DNA of 64,000 nt, taken from Lautropia sp. Lineage in GTDB: Bacteria > Pseudomonadota > Gammaproteobacteria > Burkholderiales > Burkholderiaceae_E. The stretch is taken from the NCBI GenBank assembly GCA_030523825.1, contig JAUNHU010000001.1, positions 1 through 64,000 on the forward strand. Reading direction: 5' to 3'. The translations under genes and the position numbers were made by a program. Shown piece after piece: positions 36,407-46,006 of the stretch (position 1 is its first letter; every line of letters begins with the position of its first letter). Under the pieces are notes generated by a model. It saw only the letters and a list, made by a program, of their open reading frames with translations, did no database searches and was not told where the DNA came from.

Positions 36407-38617
36407 ATGCAGAAAGAACGCTTGCCCTCCCGCTGGCCGCACATGCCCCTGAAGCACCTGCCCCTTGCGTGTGCATCGGCCCTCACCTGCATGAGCATCG
36501 CCCTGCCGGCGCTGGCACAGGATCAGCCGGCACAGAGTCAGGATCACGTCCCCTCCCCGGTCACGCTCTCGCCGATCACCGTTCGCAGCACCGCCTGGGC
36601 ACTCAATCTGGCGCCCGATTACAGCGGCGGACAGGTCGCGCGCGGCAGCCGGCTTGGCGTGCTGGGCAACCAGGATTTCATGGACACGCCCTTTGCCACC
36701 ACCAGCTACACCGAACGCTTCATCCGCGAACGCCAGGCGCGCGATCTGGGTGAAGTCGTCGGCGCCAGCGATGCGAGTGTCTACGTGCCCGCCAGACGCA
36801 ACATCCAGGAAGCCTTCCAGATTCGCGGCTTCAGCCTGACAGCGTTCGACAGCACCTTCAATGGTCTCTCCGGCATGGCGCCCGTCATGCGCAGCAGCAC
36901 CGAAATGGCCGAGCGCGTCGAAGTCTTCAAGGGGCCGACCGCCTTCCTCACCGGCATGCCACCGGAGGGCAGCCTGGGCGGGAGCGTCAACATCGTGCCC
37001 AAGCGCGCCCACGATGAACCGCTCACACGCATCAGCACCAGCTTCGATTCCGACAGCCTGCTGGGCGTCCATGCCGATGTCGGCCGACGCTTCGGCACCG
37101 ACAACCAGTTCGGCATCCGCGTCAACGGTGTGCATCGCAGCGGTGACACCGCCGTACAGCATGAAAAGAACCGCATGCAGCTCGCCTCGGTGGCGCTCGA
37201 CTGGGATAGCGACAATGCCCGGCTCTCGGCAGACATCTACCGGCAGAAGGAGCGGCTGGACGGCGCCAATTACTTCGGGATCTTCGGCATTGCCGACACG
37301 GTCACGCGCCTGCCTGCTCCCCGCCATGGCGACCATTCTCTGGCGCCGCCCTGGGCCTACAGCATCAACGATTCGAGCGTGATCGTGCTGCGGGGCGAGA
37401 TCGACCTCACGGATGACTGGACTGCCTACGCCGCCTGGGGTCGCAACCACGGCGGTTACGACGCCCTCATCACCATGAACGACCTGCTCGACGATGCAGG
37501 AAACCTCGACAGCTCGGCCTTCCGGCAACGCTACAAGGCCAGATACCGGAACATGGAAATCGGCGTGCAAGGGCACCTGCGTACCGGCAGCATCACCCAC
37601 ACCATCAACATCGCCGCCAATCGCTACCGCGAAAGTTACGGTGCCGCCTTCCAGCCCTTCAACAGCCACGCCGCAACCTCCATCGGCGCGCTCGATTTCG
37701 GCCCTACCCCCGACCTCTCCGACTTCGACAGCAGCCTGGACATCACGCCCCGCCGCCGCCTGAACAGCATTGCCGTGGCGGACAACATCGGCTTTGCCGA
37801 CGGTCGCGTGCAGCTCACCCTGGGCGCCCGCCACCAGCGCGTGCACCTGCCCGATCCCGAAGCTCCCTATGACGAAAGCCGCCTCTCGCCAGCAGCCGGG
37901 CTCATCGTCAAACCTCTCGATGACCTGGCGCTCTATGCCAATTACATCGAAGGACTCTCCCAGGGCGAAAGTGCACCCGAAGGGGCTGCCAACTACGGCG
38001 AAGTGCTGAAACCCTACCAGACCCGTCAGGTCGAAATCGGTGCCAAGTATGATTTCGGCCGCTTTGCCAGCACTTTCAGCCTGTGGCAGATCCGTCGCCC
38101 CAGCGCCTTCACCGACCCGGACACCAATGTCTTTGGCATCTACGGCAAGCAGCGCAACCGCGGCATCGAGTGGAACATCGTCGGCGAAGTCATGCCCGGC
38201 CTGCGCATGATGGGCGGTGTGGCCTACACCCGCGCCACCATGCTGCGCAGCGAAGACGACGCCAGCAAGCAGCGAACCCAGATCGTCGGTGTGCCGAAGC
38301 TCGTTGCCCGCCTGGGCATCGACCATGATCTGCGCGTCCTCCCCGGACTCAGCATCAACGGCAACATCAATCACGTCGGCAAGCGTTACGCCACACTCGA
38401 CAACCGGCTGAGCATGGATGCCTACACCACGCTCGACGTAGGCGCGCGCTACCAGGCCCGGGCCTTCGGCAAGCCTGTCACCCTGCAGGCCGGCATCAAC
38501 AACCTCACCAACGAAGCCTACTGGCTGGGTTCATGGCGGGGAATCGACGGCAGCGGTCTCTCGGGCGGACTCGGCACGCCGCGCACCTTTGTGCTGGGTG
38601 CCAGCATCGATTTCTGA
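36407..38617 (+). CDS. TonB-dependent siderophore receptor
   Basis: A 736-residue outer-membrane receptor. The signal peptide ends near residue 38 ('LPALAQD'). The plug domain covers about 55-210 ('IQEAFQIRGFSL', 'RVEVFKGPTAFLTGMPPEGSLGGSVNIV'), and a 22-strand barrel follows, ending 'LGTPRTFVLGASIDF' with C-terminal Phe. The pattern is that of ferric siderophore receptors (FhuE/FpvA-like); no N-terminal signalling domain is present. A Fur box lies upstream. It is bounded by direct repeat copies A and B. The ligand is unknown. Confidence 0.9.
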   Translation: MQKERLPSRWPHMPLKHLPLACASALTCMSIALPALAQDQPAQSQDHVPSPVTLSPITVRSTAWALNLAPDYSGGQVARGSRLGVLGNQDFMDTPFATTSYTERFIRERQARDLGEVVGASDASVYVPARRNIQEAFQIRGFSLTAFDSTFNGLSGMAPVMRSSTEMAERVEVFKGPTAFLTGMPPEGSLGGSVNIVPKRAHDEPLTRISTSFDSDSLLGVHADVGRRFGTDNQFGIRVNGVHRSGDTAVQHEKNRMQLASVALDWDSDNARLSADIYRQKERLDGANYFGIFGIADTVTRLPAPRHGDHSLAPPWAYSINDSSVIVLRGEIDLTDDWTAYAAWGRNHGGYDALITMNDLLDDAGNLDSSAFRQRYKARYRNMEIGVQGHLRTGSITHTINIAANRYRESYGAAFQPFNSHAATSIGALDFGPTPDLSDFDSSLDITPRRRLNSIAVADNIGFADGRVQLTLGARHQRVHLPDPEAPYDESRLSPAAGLIVKPLDDLALYANYIEGLSQGESAPEGAANYGEVLKPYQTRQVEIGAKYDFGRFASTFSLWQIRRPSAFTDPDTNVFGIYGKQRNRGIEWNIVGEVMPGLRMMGGVAYTRATMLRSEDDASKQRTQIVGVPKLVARLGIDHDLRVLPGLSINGNINHVGKRYATLDNRLSMDAYTTLDVGARYQARAFGKPVTLQAGINNLTNEAYWLGSWRGIDGSGLSGGLGTPRTFVLGASIDF

Positions 38618-38965
38618 GCAACGGGTATGCCCCGTTGAAAAGCAGTGGCTCACCCACGCGCCGGCAGCGAGCAGCCGGCGCTGATGGCGACATTGCTGCT
38701 GATGCTGATCGGCTCACGCATGCGACAGCCTCCTGGTGCGGAAAGATACCGGCCTGCCAGAACCGCCCGGCTCGCATGCTCGCGGAATGACGCCACTGCC
38801 ACACGAAGCGGAGCATGGCATGCCATCAATAACCCTGCCCCCAGCATGCCTGCGCTTGACGTGCCGTCGCGGGCTTGCACAATAGGTCGTTTCTTCGTGG
38901 CAACAGCCAGTCGCCCTGCACGCCCGCCGGTGCGGCCCTGCCACCCACCTCATCAGGAGTCATTC
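38618..38965. other. TonB receptor-tpx gap
   Basis: About 350 bp. The first third holds repeat copy B (38675-38789), derived from the lnt 3' end but out of frame with any gene. The rest should hold the tpx promoter; none is clear. The tpx ribosome binding site AGGAG is at about 38955. Confidence 0.45.
38675..38789 (+). repeat. ~115-bp direct repeat, copy B
   Basis: A noncoding copy of the lnt 3'-end repeat, in the same orientation as copy A. Read in the lnt frame it gives '[12 protein letters not shown]...AERYRPA' but without the stop. It lies 58 bp after the TonB receptor stop. Confidence 0.75.
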
Positions 38966-39463
38966 ATGAGCAACGTCACGCTCGGCGGCAACGCCATCAA
39001 GGTCGGCGGCAACTTCCCTGCCAAAGGCGCCCAGGCCCCCGACTTTGCCCTCACCACCGGCGAACTGGCCACCGCCACGCTGCAAAACTACGCTGGCAAG
39101 CGCAAGATCCTCAACATCTTCCCCAGCGTCGACACCGGCGTCTGCGCCACCTCGGTACGCCGCTTCAACGAAGACGCCAGCAAGCTGGACAACACCGTCG
39201 TGCTCTGCATCTCGGCCGACCTGCCCTTTGCCCAGGCCCGCTTCTGTGGCGCCGAGGGCCTCAGCAACGTCGTGATGCTGTCCAGCTTCCGCAATCCCGA
39301 ATTCCGCAGCGCCTATGGCGTGGACATCGAGGACGGCCCGCTCACCGGCCTCTGCGCCCGTGCCGTGGTGGTGCTGGATGAAAACAACCGCGTGCTGCAC
39401 GCCGAGCTGGTGCCCGAAATCAAGCAGGAGCCCGATTACGCCGCAGCACTGGCCGTGCTCTGA
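38966..39463 (+). CDS. tpx: Thiol peroxidase
   Basis: Tpx reduces hydrogen and alkyl peroxides using thioredoxin. The 165-residue atypical 2-Cys peroxiredoxin has peroxidatic Cys60 ('[13 protein letters not shown]') and resolving Cys94 ('[11 protein letters not shown]'). An AGGAG precedes the ATG. A strong terminator follows, so it is a single-gene unit. Confidence 0.97.
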   Translation: MSNVTLGGNAIKVGGNFPAKGAQAPDFALTTGELATATLQNYAGKRKILNIFPSVDTGVCATSVRRFNEDASKLDNTVVLCISADLPFAQARFCGAEGLSNVVMLSSFRNPEFRSAYGVDIEDGPLTGLCARAVVVLDENNRVLHAELVPEIKQEPDYAAALAVL

Positions 39464-39500
39464 TCGGCGTCATCCGTCAATCCGACGGGCACACCTGAAA

Positions 39501-39537
39501 GCCGCCCCCCCCCCGGTTGTCCGGCGGGCGGTTTTTT
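39501..39537 (+). terminator. tpx terminator
   Basis: The GC-rich stem CCGCCC...GGGCGG is followed by six T residues (39532-39537), 38 bp after the tpx stop. Confidence 0.85.
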
Positions 39538-39548
39538 ATATCCAGCCT

Positions 39549-39820
39549 TAGAGCGTGTTATGAACTTATTCGTCCCCGCGCTGCCCCCAAAACCGTGTGC
39601 TGGCAAGGCGCCACGCGCCGTCAAGGCTGGCCGCCTTGTCAAGCGTGGCAACGCTGTCCAGCGCGCGGTTTTGGAGGCAGCCCAGAGGGAAAGCCCCGCA
39701 GGACGTGCAGCACTGCGTTGCCAACCCCTTGAATCCATCCAGGATTCGGCGGGTCTGGCGCCTTGTTCTGCACTCCCTGCGGGGCTTTCGCGGGGGCGAA
39801 TAAGTTCATAACACGCTCTA
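39549..39820. mobile_element. 272-bp MITE-like element with nested inverted repeats
   Basis: The element begins TAGAGCGTGTTATGA and ends with its complement. The terminal inverted repeats are 32 bp (39549-39580 and 39789-39820) with one mismatch. Inside are two more stems: 16 bp with one mismatch (39580-39595/39666-39681) and 13 bp perfect plus a further 6 bp (39690-39710/39768-39788). The whole can fold as a three-way junction. It has no coding capacity. The ends sit in a TA context, as for IS630- or IS5/IS427-type targets, but the parent element is not seen. It is inserted just after the tpx terminator. Confidence 0.85.
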
Positions 39821-39853
39821 TATCCGGCCGCCCCTGACAGATGCGGGCTGCCA

Positions 39854-39886
39854 GCCGCTCGCCACCTATATGCCGAGCGGCCTTTT
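39854..39886 (+). terminator. Second terminator, beyond the MITE
   Basis: The 8-bp stem GCCGCTCG/CGAGCGGC with a 12-nt loop is followed by CTTTT. The MITE may have landed between tandem tpx terminators. Confidence 0.6.
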
Positions 39887-39921
39887 GTGTCCAGGCAGAA
39901 CGTCCATCGCCTCGCCGGGTA

Positions 39922-39940
39922 AATAATGATAATGATAGAC
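39922..39940 (+). promoter_or_regulatory. Fur-like box upstream of the O-methyltransferase
   Basis: This 19-bp site matches the Fur consensus at 14 of 19 positions, including an ATAATGATAAT core. It lies 110 bp before the ATG at 40051, in a short AT-rich island, which suggests iron control of the methyltransferase. Confidence 0.55.
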
Positions 39941-40050
39941 TCTATTATTCAAATACTTGTCTGACCGGGGAAATGGCGCCAGCCACGCACCCGGCACGAC
40001 ATGGGTGACAGCATGGAGCGCAGCAACACGGGCTGCACGGAAGGAGACTC

Positions 40051-40713
40051 ATGGATCAGGCCATTTTCGATGTGATGGAGCAATATCACGCCCGCATCCA
40101 CGCCGAGCGCAACACCTTCCCCATCGCAGCGCCACCGGGCGGGCGCGACGGCGGACATGATCAGCGCATGCGTGCCATCGGCCCGGAAACAGGCCAGTTG
40201 CTGAACCTGCTGGTGCGAAGCCTGCAAAAGCCGCTCGTTCTGGAAATCGGCACCTCCTTCGGCTATTCGACCATCTGGCTGGCCGAAGCGGCACGCGCCA
40301 CGGGCGGCAAGCTCATCACGCTGGAAAAACACGCCTACAAAAGTGACTACGCCCGCACAATGGCCGAGAAGGCCGGACTCTCGGCCCATGTCGAATTCCG
40401 GGTGGGCGATGCCCTCGACCTGATTCCCGCCCTCTCCCAGCAGGTGGATTTCGTGTTCGTCGATCTGTGGAAGGATCTATACGCCCCCTGCCTGACAGCC
40501 TTCCTGCCGCACCTGAAGCCTGGTGCAATGATCGTGGCCGACAACATGCTCAGCCACGATGGCGCAGAAACCCGGGCCTACGCCGATGCGCTGCGCGCCC
40601 GCCCCGAGATCGACACCGTGCTGCTTCCGATGGGCAGCGGCCTCGAACTGAGCCGCTACATGCCCACCACCGATGCAATGCCCCATGCCATGACCGGCCA
40701 AACGGCCGCCTGA
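40051..40713 (+). CDS. SAM-dependent O-methyltransferase, class I (COMT-like)
   Basis: A 220-residue methyltransferase of the Methyltransf_3 group, related to catechol O-methyltransferases. SAM motif I is 'VLEIGTSFGYSTIWLAEA' (about residues 63-80), and the metal/substrate site 'VDFVFVDLWKDLYAPC' resembles the D-x-x-K pattern. The likely reaction is O-methylation of a catechol or similar phenol. A ribosome binding site GGAAGGAG lies just upstream. A Fur-like box lies upstream as well, so a role with a catechol compound under iron limitation is possible but unproven. Confidence 0.88.
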   Translation: MDQAIFDVMEQYHARIHAERNTFPIAAPPGGRDGGHDQRMRAIGPETGQLLNLLVRSLQKPLVLEIGTSFGYSTIWLAEAARATGGKLITLEKHAYKSDYARTMAEKAGLSAHVEFRVGDALDLIPALSQQVDFVFVDLWKDLYAPCLTAFLPHLKPGAMIVADNMLSHDGAETRAYADALRARPEIDTVLLPMGSGLELSRYMPTTDAMPHAMTGQTAA

Positions 40714-40971
40714 AAATCCGGGTGCAGCCCCCTCAAAGCGGGGGTGTAAATAATAAAAATAAAAATCAATCAAGCCGATTTTCAAAAAGAATAAAGAAAA
40801 CCAATCTTCCCGATAAACAAAAACCAAGAGGTCATTGACTGCAAAACATCGTTGCATTGACCTTTCGCAAATCCGTCGGAAAGTCCGTTCCTATACTGGC
40901 CAATAAGGCGCCAAAACGTCTGGCGTCAGATTTTCATCAGGTGCGCGCCCATTGCCAGCCAGGAACCCCCA
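40714..40971. other. AT-rich upstream region of the cytochrome c peroxidase
   Basis: This gap holds an unusually AT-rich stretch (about 40745-40850). It also has an inverted repeat TGCAA/TTGCA (40840-40856), two copies of CATTGAC 22 bp apart (40833 and 40855) and a -10-like TATACT (40892-40897). These suggest an activator-dependent promoter. No FNR box is evident. Confidence 0.4.
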
Positions 40972-42066
40972 ATGAAAAAACCGCCAATCTGCCGCCCGCT
41001 CGTTGCGGGCATCGTCATGACATTTGCCATCGGCAGCCATGCCTGGGCCGCCGATGCCAATGCCCCCTCCGCCGAGGACAAGGACCTGCTCGACACGGCG
41101 CAGTCGCTGTTCCAGCCGCTGCCCACACCGGAAGAAATGCAGAAGATCAGGCCCTTTTCCGATGCACAGGTGAAACTGGGCCACCGGCTGTGGTATGAAC
41201 CGCGCCTGTCGCGAGGCAACACGGTCAGCTGCAACTCCTGTCATGGCCTCGCATCGCACGGAGTGGACAACCTGCCCACCAGCCCGGGTCACAAGGGGGT
41301 TTTCGGTGCACGCAATTCGCCCACCGCGCTCAACGCAGCGCTGCTGGGTAGCCAGTTCTGGGATGGCCGTGCGGCCGATGTGGAAGAACAGGCGGGCGGC
41401 CCGCTGGTCAATCCGGTCGAGATGGCCAACGTCGATGAAGCCGCCACGGTTCGCAAGATTGCCGATATCCCCGAATATCAGGCCCTGTTCAAGGAAGCCT
41501 TCCCGAAGGATGGTGGCAAGATCAGCTTCAAGAACATCACGGCAGCCATCGGCGCCTTCGAGCGCACCCTGCTGACCCCTTCACGCTGGGACAGCTATCT
41601 GCGCGGCGACATCGCCGCACTCAGCCCGCAGGAACGAAAAGGGCTCAGCGCCTTCATCGACAACGGCTGCATCGCCTGCCACAAGGGCGTGAATCTCGGC
41701 GGCGACTCCTTCCAGAAATTCGGACTGGTCAAAGGCCCCTATTGGGATTACATCCCCAGCACCAAGCATGACGAAGGCCGCTTTGAAGTGACGAAGAAGG
41801 AAGAAGACAAGTATTTCTTCCGCGTACCCGGCCTGCGCAACGTTGCCGAAACCTACCCCTATTTCCACAACGGCAGCGTGTGGGAACTGGACAAGGCCGT
41901 CAGCATCATGGCCATGACCCAGACCGGGCTGGAACTCTCGAAAGAAGACGTGGCCAACATCACCGCCTTCCTGAAGTCGCTCTCGGGCTCGGTTCCGGAA
42001 TCGGCCCGCGTGGTGCCCGAACTGCTGCACTCCACCGTGAAATCGGCCCAGCCCGACAACAAGTAA
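40972..42066 (+). CDS. Dihaem cytochrome c peroxidase
   Basis: A 364-residue periplasmic dihaem peroxidase (CcpA/MauG superfamily), reducing hydrogen peroxide with electrons from cytochromes. The signal peptide ends after 'AWA' (residue 26). Two c-type haem sites are present: CNSCH (Cys87, Cys90, His91) and CIACH (Cys233, Cys236, His237). The distal Met region 'MAMTQTGLELS' fits the bacterial CCP type. It is transcribed alone from an AT-rich upstream region and is convergent with the LysR gene (11-bp gap). Confidence 0.93.
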   Translation: MKKPPICRPLVAGIVMTFAIGSHAWAADANAPSAEDKDLLDTAQSLFQPLPTPEEMQKIRPFSDAQVKLGHRLWYEPRLSRGNTVSCNSCHGLASHGVDNLPTSPGHKGVFGARNSPTALNAALLGSQFWDGRAADVEEQAGGPLVNPVEMANVDEAATVRKIADIPEYQALFKEAFPKDGGKISFKNITAAIGAFERTLLTPSRWDSYLRGDIAALSPQERKGLSAFIDNGCIACHKGVNLGGDSFQKFGLVKGPYWDYIPSTKHDEGRFEVTKKEEDKYFFRVPGLRNVAETYPYFHNGSVWELDKAVSIMAMTQTGLELSKEDVANITAFLKSLSGSVPESARVVPELLHSTVKSAQPDNK

Positions 42067-42077
42067 GGCAAAGGCAC

Positions 42078-43049
42078 TCAGGAAACCGCCCGGCCCCGCG
42101 CACCCCGGGTGGTTTTCTGCCCATCGTGCCGACCTTCCACGCGAGCCCAGGGAGCATGCACCAGCCCCTCGGCCAGATGATCCATCAATGCCTGCACCCT
42201 GGCCGGCCGGTTCCGCCCCGGCGGGGTCAGCAAATACATGCCAATCGGCTCCACCTGCCAATCGGGCAAGGCAATTTCCAGCGCCCCCGACTGCAATTGC
42301 TCCCATGCGAGAAAAGCCGGCTGCAAGGCCAGCCCCAGGCCCGCGTCCAGCGCCGGAATCATCGCCTCGGCATTGTTCACCTGCAGGGCAACCGGCACCT
42401 GCTGTGCAAACGCCCCGTGACGTGAATGACGAAAGTGCCAATTCGCACCATGACGCGCATGCGCATACAGCAGCGCACGATGATTCGCCAGATCCCTCGG
42501 ATGCCTGGGCCGGCCATGCCGCTCGAAATAGGCGGTAGCCCCCACCAGATGAATGTCCACCGAGCAGATGCGCCGTGCCAGCAGACTGGAATCTGCCAGT
42601 GAGGAAAGCCGGAGCGCCAGATCGAAGCCTTCGGCCACCAGATCGACCTGCGCATCACTGAAATGGATGTTCAGCGTCACCTCGGGATGCTGCGCCATGA
42701 AGGCCGGCAACAAGGGTGCCAGATGCGAGATGCCGAAAGACATGGGGGCCGTCATGCGAACCGGCCCACGCAGTTGCAGGGACTGCTCGATGCTCTCGGC
42801 TTCCAGCGCCTCCCCTTCGGCCAGCAGTCGCGCAGCCCGGACCAGCGCACGCTGCCCACCGTCCGTCAGCGACAGGCGGCGGGAATTGCGATGAAAGAGC
42901 GAGATCTTCAGCCGCCGCTCCAGACGGGCAACGGCCTTTGACACCGTGGCCTGGGAAAGCCCCAGCGCCTGCGCAGCGCCCACAAACGACCCTTCATCGG
43001 CAACCTTCGCAAAAATCGCCCAGGCTTCGAGATCCGGCAATCGGCTCAT
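42078..43049 (-). CDS. LysR-family transcriptional regulator
   Basis: A 323-residue LysR regulator: an N-terminal winged helix-turn-helix ('FVGAAQALGLSQATVSKAVARLERRL', about residues 22-47) and a periplasmic-binding-like effector domain from residue about 92. It is divergent from the pirin gene, the usual arrangement for LysR proteins that control pirin or related genes. The extreme C-terminus is Arg/Gly-rich. The effector is unknown. Confidence 0.92.
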   Translation of the reverse strand: MSRLPDLEAWAIFAKVADEGSFVGAAQALGLSQATVSKAVARLERRLKISLFHRNSRRLSLTDGGQRALVRAARLLAEGEALEAESIEQSLQLRGPVRMTAPMSFGISHLAPLLPAFMAQHPEVTLNIHFSDAQVDLVAEGFDLALRLSSLADSSLLARRICSVDIHLVGATAYFERHGRPRHPRDLANHRALLYAHARHGANWHFRHSRHGAFAQQVPVALQVNNAEAMIPALDAGLGLALQPAFLAWEQLQSGALEIALPDWQVEPIGMYLLTPPGRNRPARVQALMDHLAEGLVHAPWARVEGRHDGQKTTRGARGRAVS

Positions 43050-43088
43050 GACATCAAAAACGGAAAGAATGAAATTCCATCCATTCTA

Positions 43089-43117
43089 TTTTCAAAACCA
43101 ACAACTGTCCCTATAGT
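43089..43117 (+). promoter_or_regulatory. Putative pirin promoter
   Basis: TTTTCA (43089-43094) and TATAGT (43112-43117) at 17-bp spacing lie in the LysR-pirin intergenic region. Confidence 0.45.
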
Positions 43118-43278
43118 CCTGTCATCGGGAGCAGCGTGTTAGTCACGACGCAACAGAAAGCGCATGACGCCGCTGCCACCACCATGCCGGAGTTCCTGGC
43201 AAGCAAGATGGTTGTCAGACACGCCTCTGTTCAACCGGAACGCCATGACCCATTTTCTGCCCTGCGGAGCATCTCATC

Positions 43279-43986
43279 ATGATCGAACATCGCCCTTTTG
43301 AAAGCCTTGGCGGCGAAAACCACGGCTGGCTGGATGCCAAACACCATTTTTCCTTCGCCGGCTACCACGACAGCAAACGGATGAACTGGGGCGCACTGCG
43401 CGTGTGGAATGACGACACCATTGCGCCCAACACCGGCTTTCCGCCACACCCTCATGCCGACATGGAAATCATCACTTATGTGCGTGAAGGCGCCATCTCG
43501 CATGAAGACAGCCTGGGCAACAAGGGACGCACCGAAGCCGGTGACGTGCAGGTGATGAGCGCAGGCACCGGCATCCGTCACGCGGAATACAACCTGGAGC
43601 CCGTCACCACCCGCATTTTCCAGATCTGGATCTTCCCGGATCGCCGGGGTGAAAAACCCTCGTGGGGCGCCAAGCCCTTTCCGAAGGGCGAACGCTCCGG
43701 ACGCTTCGTGACACTGGCCAGCGGCATGGCAGGCGATGAAGACGCTCTGCCGATCCGTACCAACGCGCGTGTTGCAGGTGCCACGCTGAAAGCCGGCGAA
43801 CATGTCGAATACACGCTGGCCGACCCGGGCCGCCATGTCTATCTGGTGCCCGCCAGCGGCAAGGTGAAGATCAACGATCTGACACTGAATGCGCGGGACG
43901 GCGCAGCCATCACCGACGAAACGGTGGTTCGCATCGAAGCCCTGGAAGACAGCGAACTGGTGCTGGTGGACGCTGCCGCACTCTGA
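43279..43986 (+). CDS. Pirin family protein
   Basis: A 235-residue bicupin of the pirin/YhhW group. The metal ligands His57, His59, His101 and Glu103 ('FPPHPHADM', 'GIRHAEYN') are all present, at the same numbers as in E. coli YhhW, which has quercetinase activity. Regulatory roles are known for other pirins. The gene is divergent from, and probably controlled by, the LysR gene. Confidence 0.94.
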   Translation: MIEHRPFESLGGENHGWLDAKHHFSFAGYHDSKRMNWGALRVWNDDTIAPNTGFPPHPHADMEIITYVREGAISHEDSLGNKGRTEAGDVQVMSAGTGIRHAEYNLEPVTTRIFQIWIFPDRRGEKPSWGAKPFPKGERSGRFVTLASGMAGDEDALPIRTNARVAGATLKAGEHVEYTLADPGRHVYLVPASGKVKINDLTLNARDGAAITDETVVRIEALEDSELVLVDAAAL

Positions 43987-44030
43987 TCGAGTGACATGCC
44001 CACCGCAACGCAAATCTGCGTAAGGCTTTC

Positions 44031-45827
44031 TCAGTCGATGTTTGCCAGCGTGGCGCCAGCCGCCACCATGCTGCCAGCGCTCACGGTGTGACGCAGCGTG
44101 CCGGCACGGTGGGCCATCACCTGCATTTCCATCTTCATCGCCTCCATCACGGCAACCAGCTGACCCTTTTCAACCGAGGCGCCGTCTTCGGCCTTCCAGG
44201 AAAGCAGAGTGCCGTCGATGGGAGCAGCCAGATTCCCGGGGGATGCTGTGCCTGCCGCCCCCTGTGGCGTTGCACCACCAGCACCCGCAGAATCCTGCGG
44301 AAAACCGGCACCAGGCGTCGCAGACGACAGGCCGACAGACGCCAGTTGCGTGGCCAGCGTCGTCATGAACCCCGGCGGAAGTCCCAGCATCACGCGACGA
44401 CCATCGAGTTCGATGGCGGTGCGCATCACCGAATCTTGAAGCACCGGCGCAGGACGCGCTGCGGCACTCATGTCCGGAGAAAACTCGGTCTCGATCCAGC
44501 GCGTGTGCACATGAAAGCCTTCATCGCCCACTGCGACGAACGCAGGTTCCTCCAGCACCGCACGATGGAAAGGCAGCACGCTGGGCACCCCCTCGATGCG
44601 GAATTCGGCCAGTGCGCGCCGCGCCCGCCACAGTGCCTGTTCGCGCGTGGCACCATGCACGATCAGCTTTGCCATCATCGAATCGAACTGCCCTGCAACC
44701 ACCGAGCCGGCCACCACACCGCTGTCCAGCCGCACGCCCGGCCCGGAAGGCGGCTCGAAGGCAAGAATTCGTCCAGGTGCAGGCAGAAAGCCGCGTGCCA
44801 CGTCTTCGGCATTGATGCGAAATTCGATGGCATGTCCCACCGGCTTTGGCGTTTCGGTGAATGACAGCGGCAAACCATCTGCCACCCGCAACTGCTCGAC
44901 GACCAGATCAACACCCGCCGTCATTTCGGTTACCGGATGCTCGACCTGCAGGCGGGTATTCACCTCCAGAAAGGAAATGGCCCCCGTGCTGCTGACCAGA
45001 AACTCGACCGTGCCCGCCCCCACGTAGTTTGCCGCCGCGCAGACATCACGTGCGGCCTGATGAATGCGCGAGCGCTGTTCATCCGAAAGGAAAGGGGCCG
45101 GCGCTTCTTCGACCAGTTTCTGGTTGCGCCGCTGCAGCGAACAGTCGCGCGTGCCCAGCACCACCACATTGCCGTGGGTGTCGGCCATCACCTGCGCCTC
45201 CACATGGCGCGGCCGGTCGAGAAACTGTTCGACGAAACACTCCCCCCGGCCAAACGCTGCCTTTGCCTCGCGCACGGCAGACTCGTACAACTCGGCCACT
45301 TCATCCATCTGCCAGGCCACCTTCAGCCCGCGGCCACCGCCACCAAAAGCTGCCTTGATGGCAATGGGCAGGCCATGCTCACGCGCAAAGGCCAGCACCT
45401 CATCTGCCCCCTGCACCGGCTCGGGCGTGCCAGCCACCAGCGGCGCACCCACCTGCAGCGCAATCCGGCGTGCCGCCACCTTGTCACCCAGCTGTGCGAT
45501 GGTTTCAGGCGAAGGCCCGATCCAGACCAGACCGGCGTCGATCACCGCCTGCGCAAAGGCTGCATTCTCCGACAGGAATCCATAGCCAGGATGCACGGCA
45601 TCGGCACCACTGCGCCGGGCAATGTCCAGAATCTTGTCGATATCGAGATAGGTTTCGGCCGGGCGGTTTCCCTGCAGCGCCCAGGCTTCATCTGCCATGC
45701 GTACATGCAGCGCATCGGCATCCACATCGGCATGGATGGCCACACTCTGCACACCATAATCTGCGCAGGCCCGGATGATGCGGACCGCAATTTCGCCACG
45801 GTTGGCGATCAAGACTTTCCTGATCAT
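44031..45827 (-). CDS. Biotin carboxylase fused to biotin carrier domain
   Basis: A 598-residue protein with an N-terminal biotin carboxylase (ATP-grasp; '[12 protein letters not shown]', '[14 protein letters not shown]') and a C-terminal biotinyl domain with EAMKM, the biotin-accepting lysine at about 565. The domain order resembles acetyl/propionyl-CoA carboxylase alpha chains. No carboxyltransferase of that type is next to it. Instead it follows pxpBC and pxpA on the same strand (179-bp gap), as in split urea-carboxylase-like or 5-oxoprolinase clusters, so it may work with PxpBC. Confidence 0.9.
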   Translation of the reverse strand: MIRKVLIANRGEIAVRIIRACADYGVQSVAIHADVDADALHVRMADEAWALQGNRPAETYLDIDKILDIARRSGADAVHPGYGFLSENAAFAQAVIDAGLVWIGPSPETIAQLGDKVAARRIALQVGAPLVAGTPEPVQGADEVLAFAREHGLPIAIKAAFGGGGRGLKVAWQMDEVAELYESAVREAKAAFGRGECFVEQFLDRPRHVEAQVMADTHGNVVVLGTRDCSLQRRNQKLVEEAPAPFLSDEQRSRIHQAARDVCAAANYVGAGTVEFLVSSTGAISFLEVNTRLQVEHPVTEMTAGVDLVVEQLRVADGLPLSFTETPKPVGHAIEFRINAEDVARGFLPAPGRILAFEPPSGPGVRLDSGVVAGSVVAGQFDSMMAKLIVHGATREQALWRARRALAEFRIEGVPSVLPFHRAVLEEPAFVAVGDEGFHVHTRWIETEFSPDMSAAARPAPVLQDSVMRTAIELDGRRVMLGLPPGFMTTLATQLASVGLSSATPGAGFPQDSAGAGGATPQGAAGTASPGNLAAPIDGTLLSWKAEDGASVEKGQLVAVMEAMKMEMQVMAHRAGTLRHTVSAGSMVAAGATLANID

Positions 45828-46006
45828 GATCTCACGCGGGCAGAACGCCCGAAAATCCGTCGAAATAACTCATCAAACAAAAAACTGCCATATCCCCCTG
45901 CTTTCGCCGCATTTCCGCAGGGGCAATCATCCCCATGCGCTGTACCGGCGCGGCAAGAGATGACCCTTCACCAGATGCCGGAAAGCAGACACCGGAAAGC
46001 AGCAGC

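Noticed and set aside
36206..38374. A 722-codon open frame opposite the TonB receptor
   Set aside because: The plus strand encodes a complete TonB receptor with all motifs; the antisense frame has no ribosome binding site or recognisable domain.
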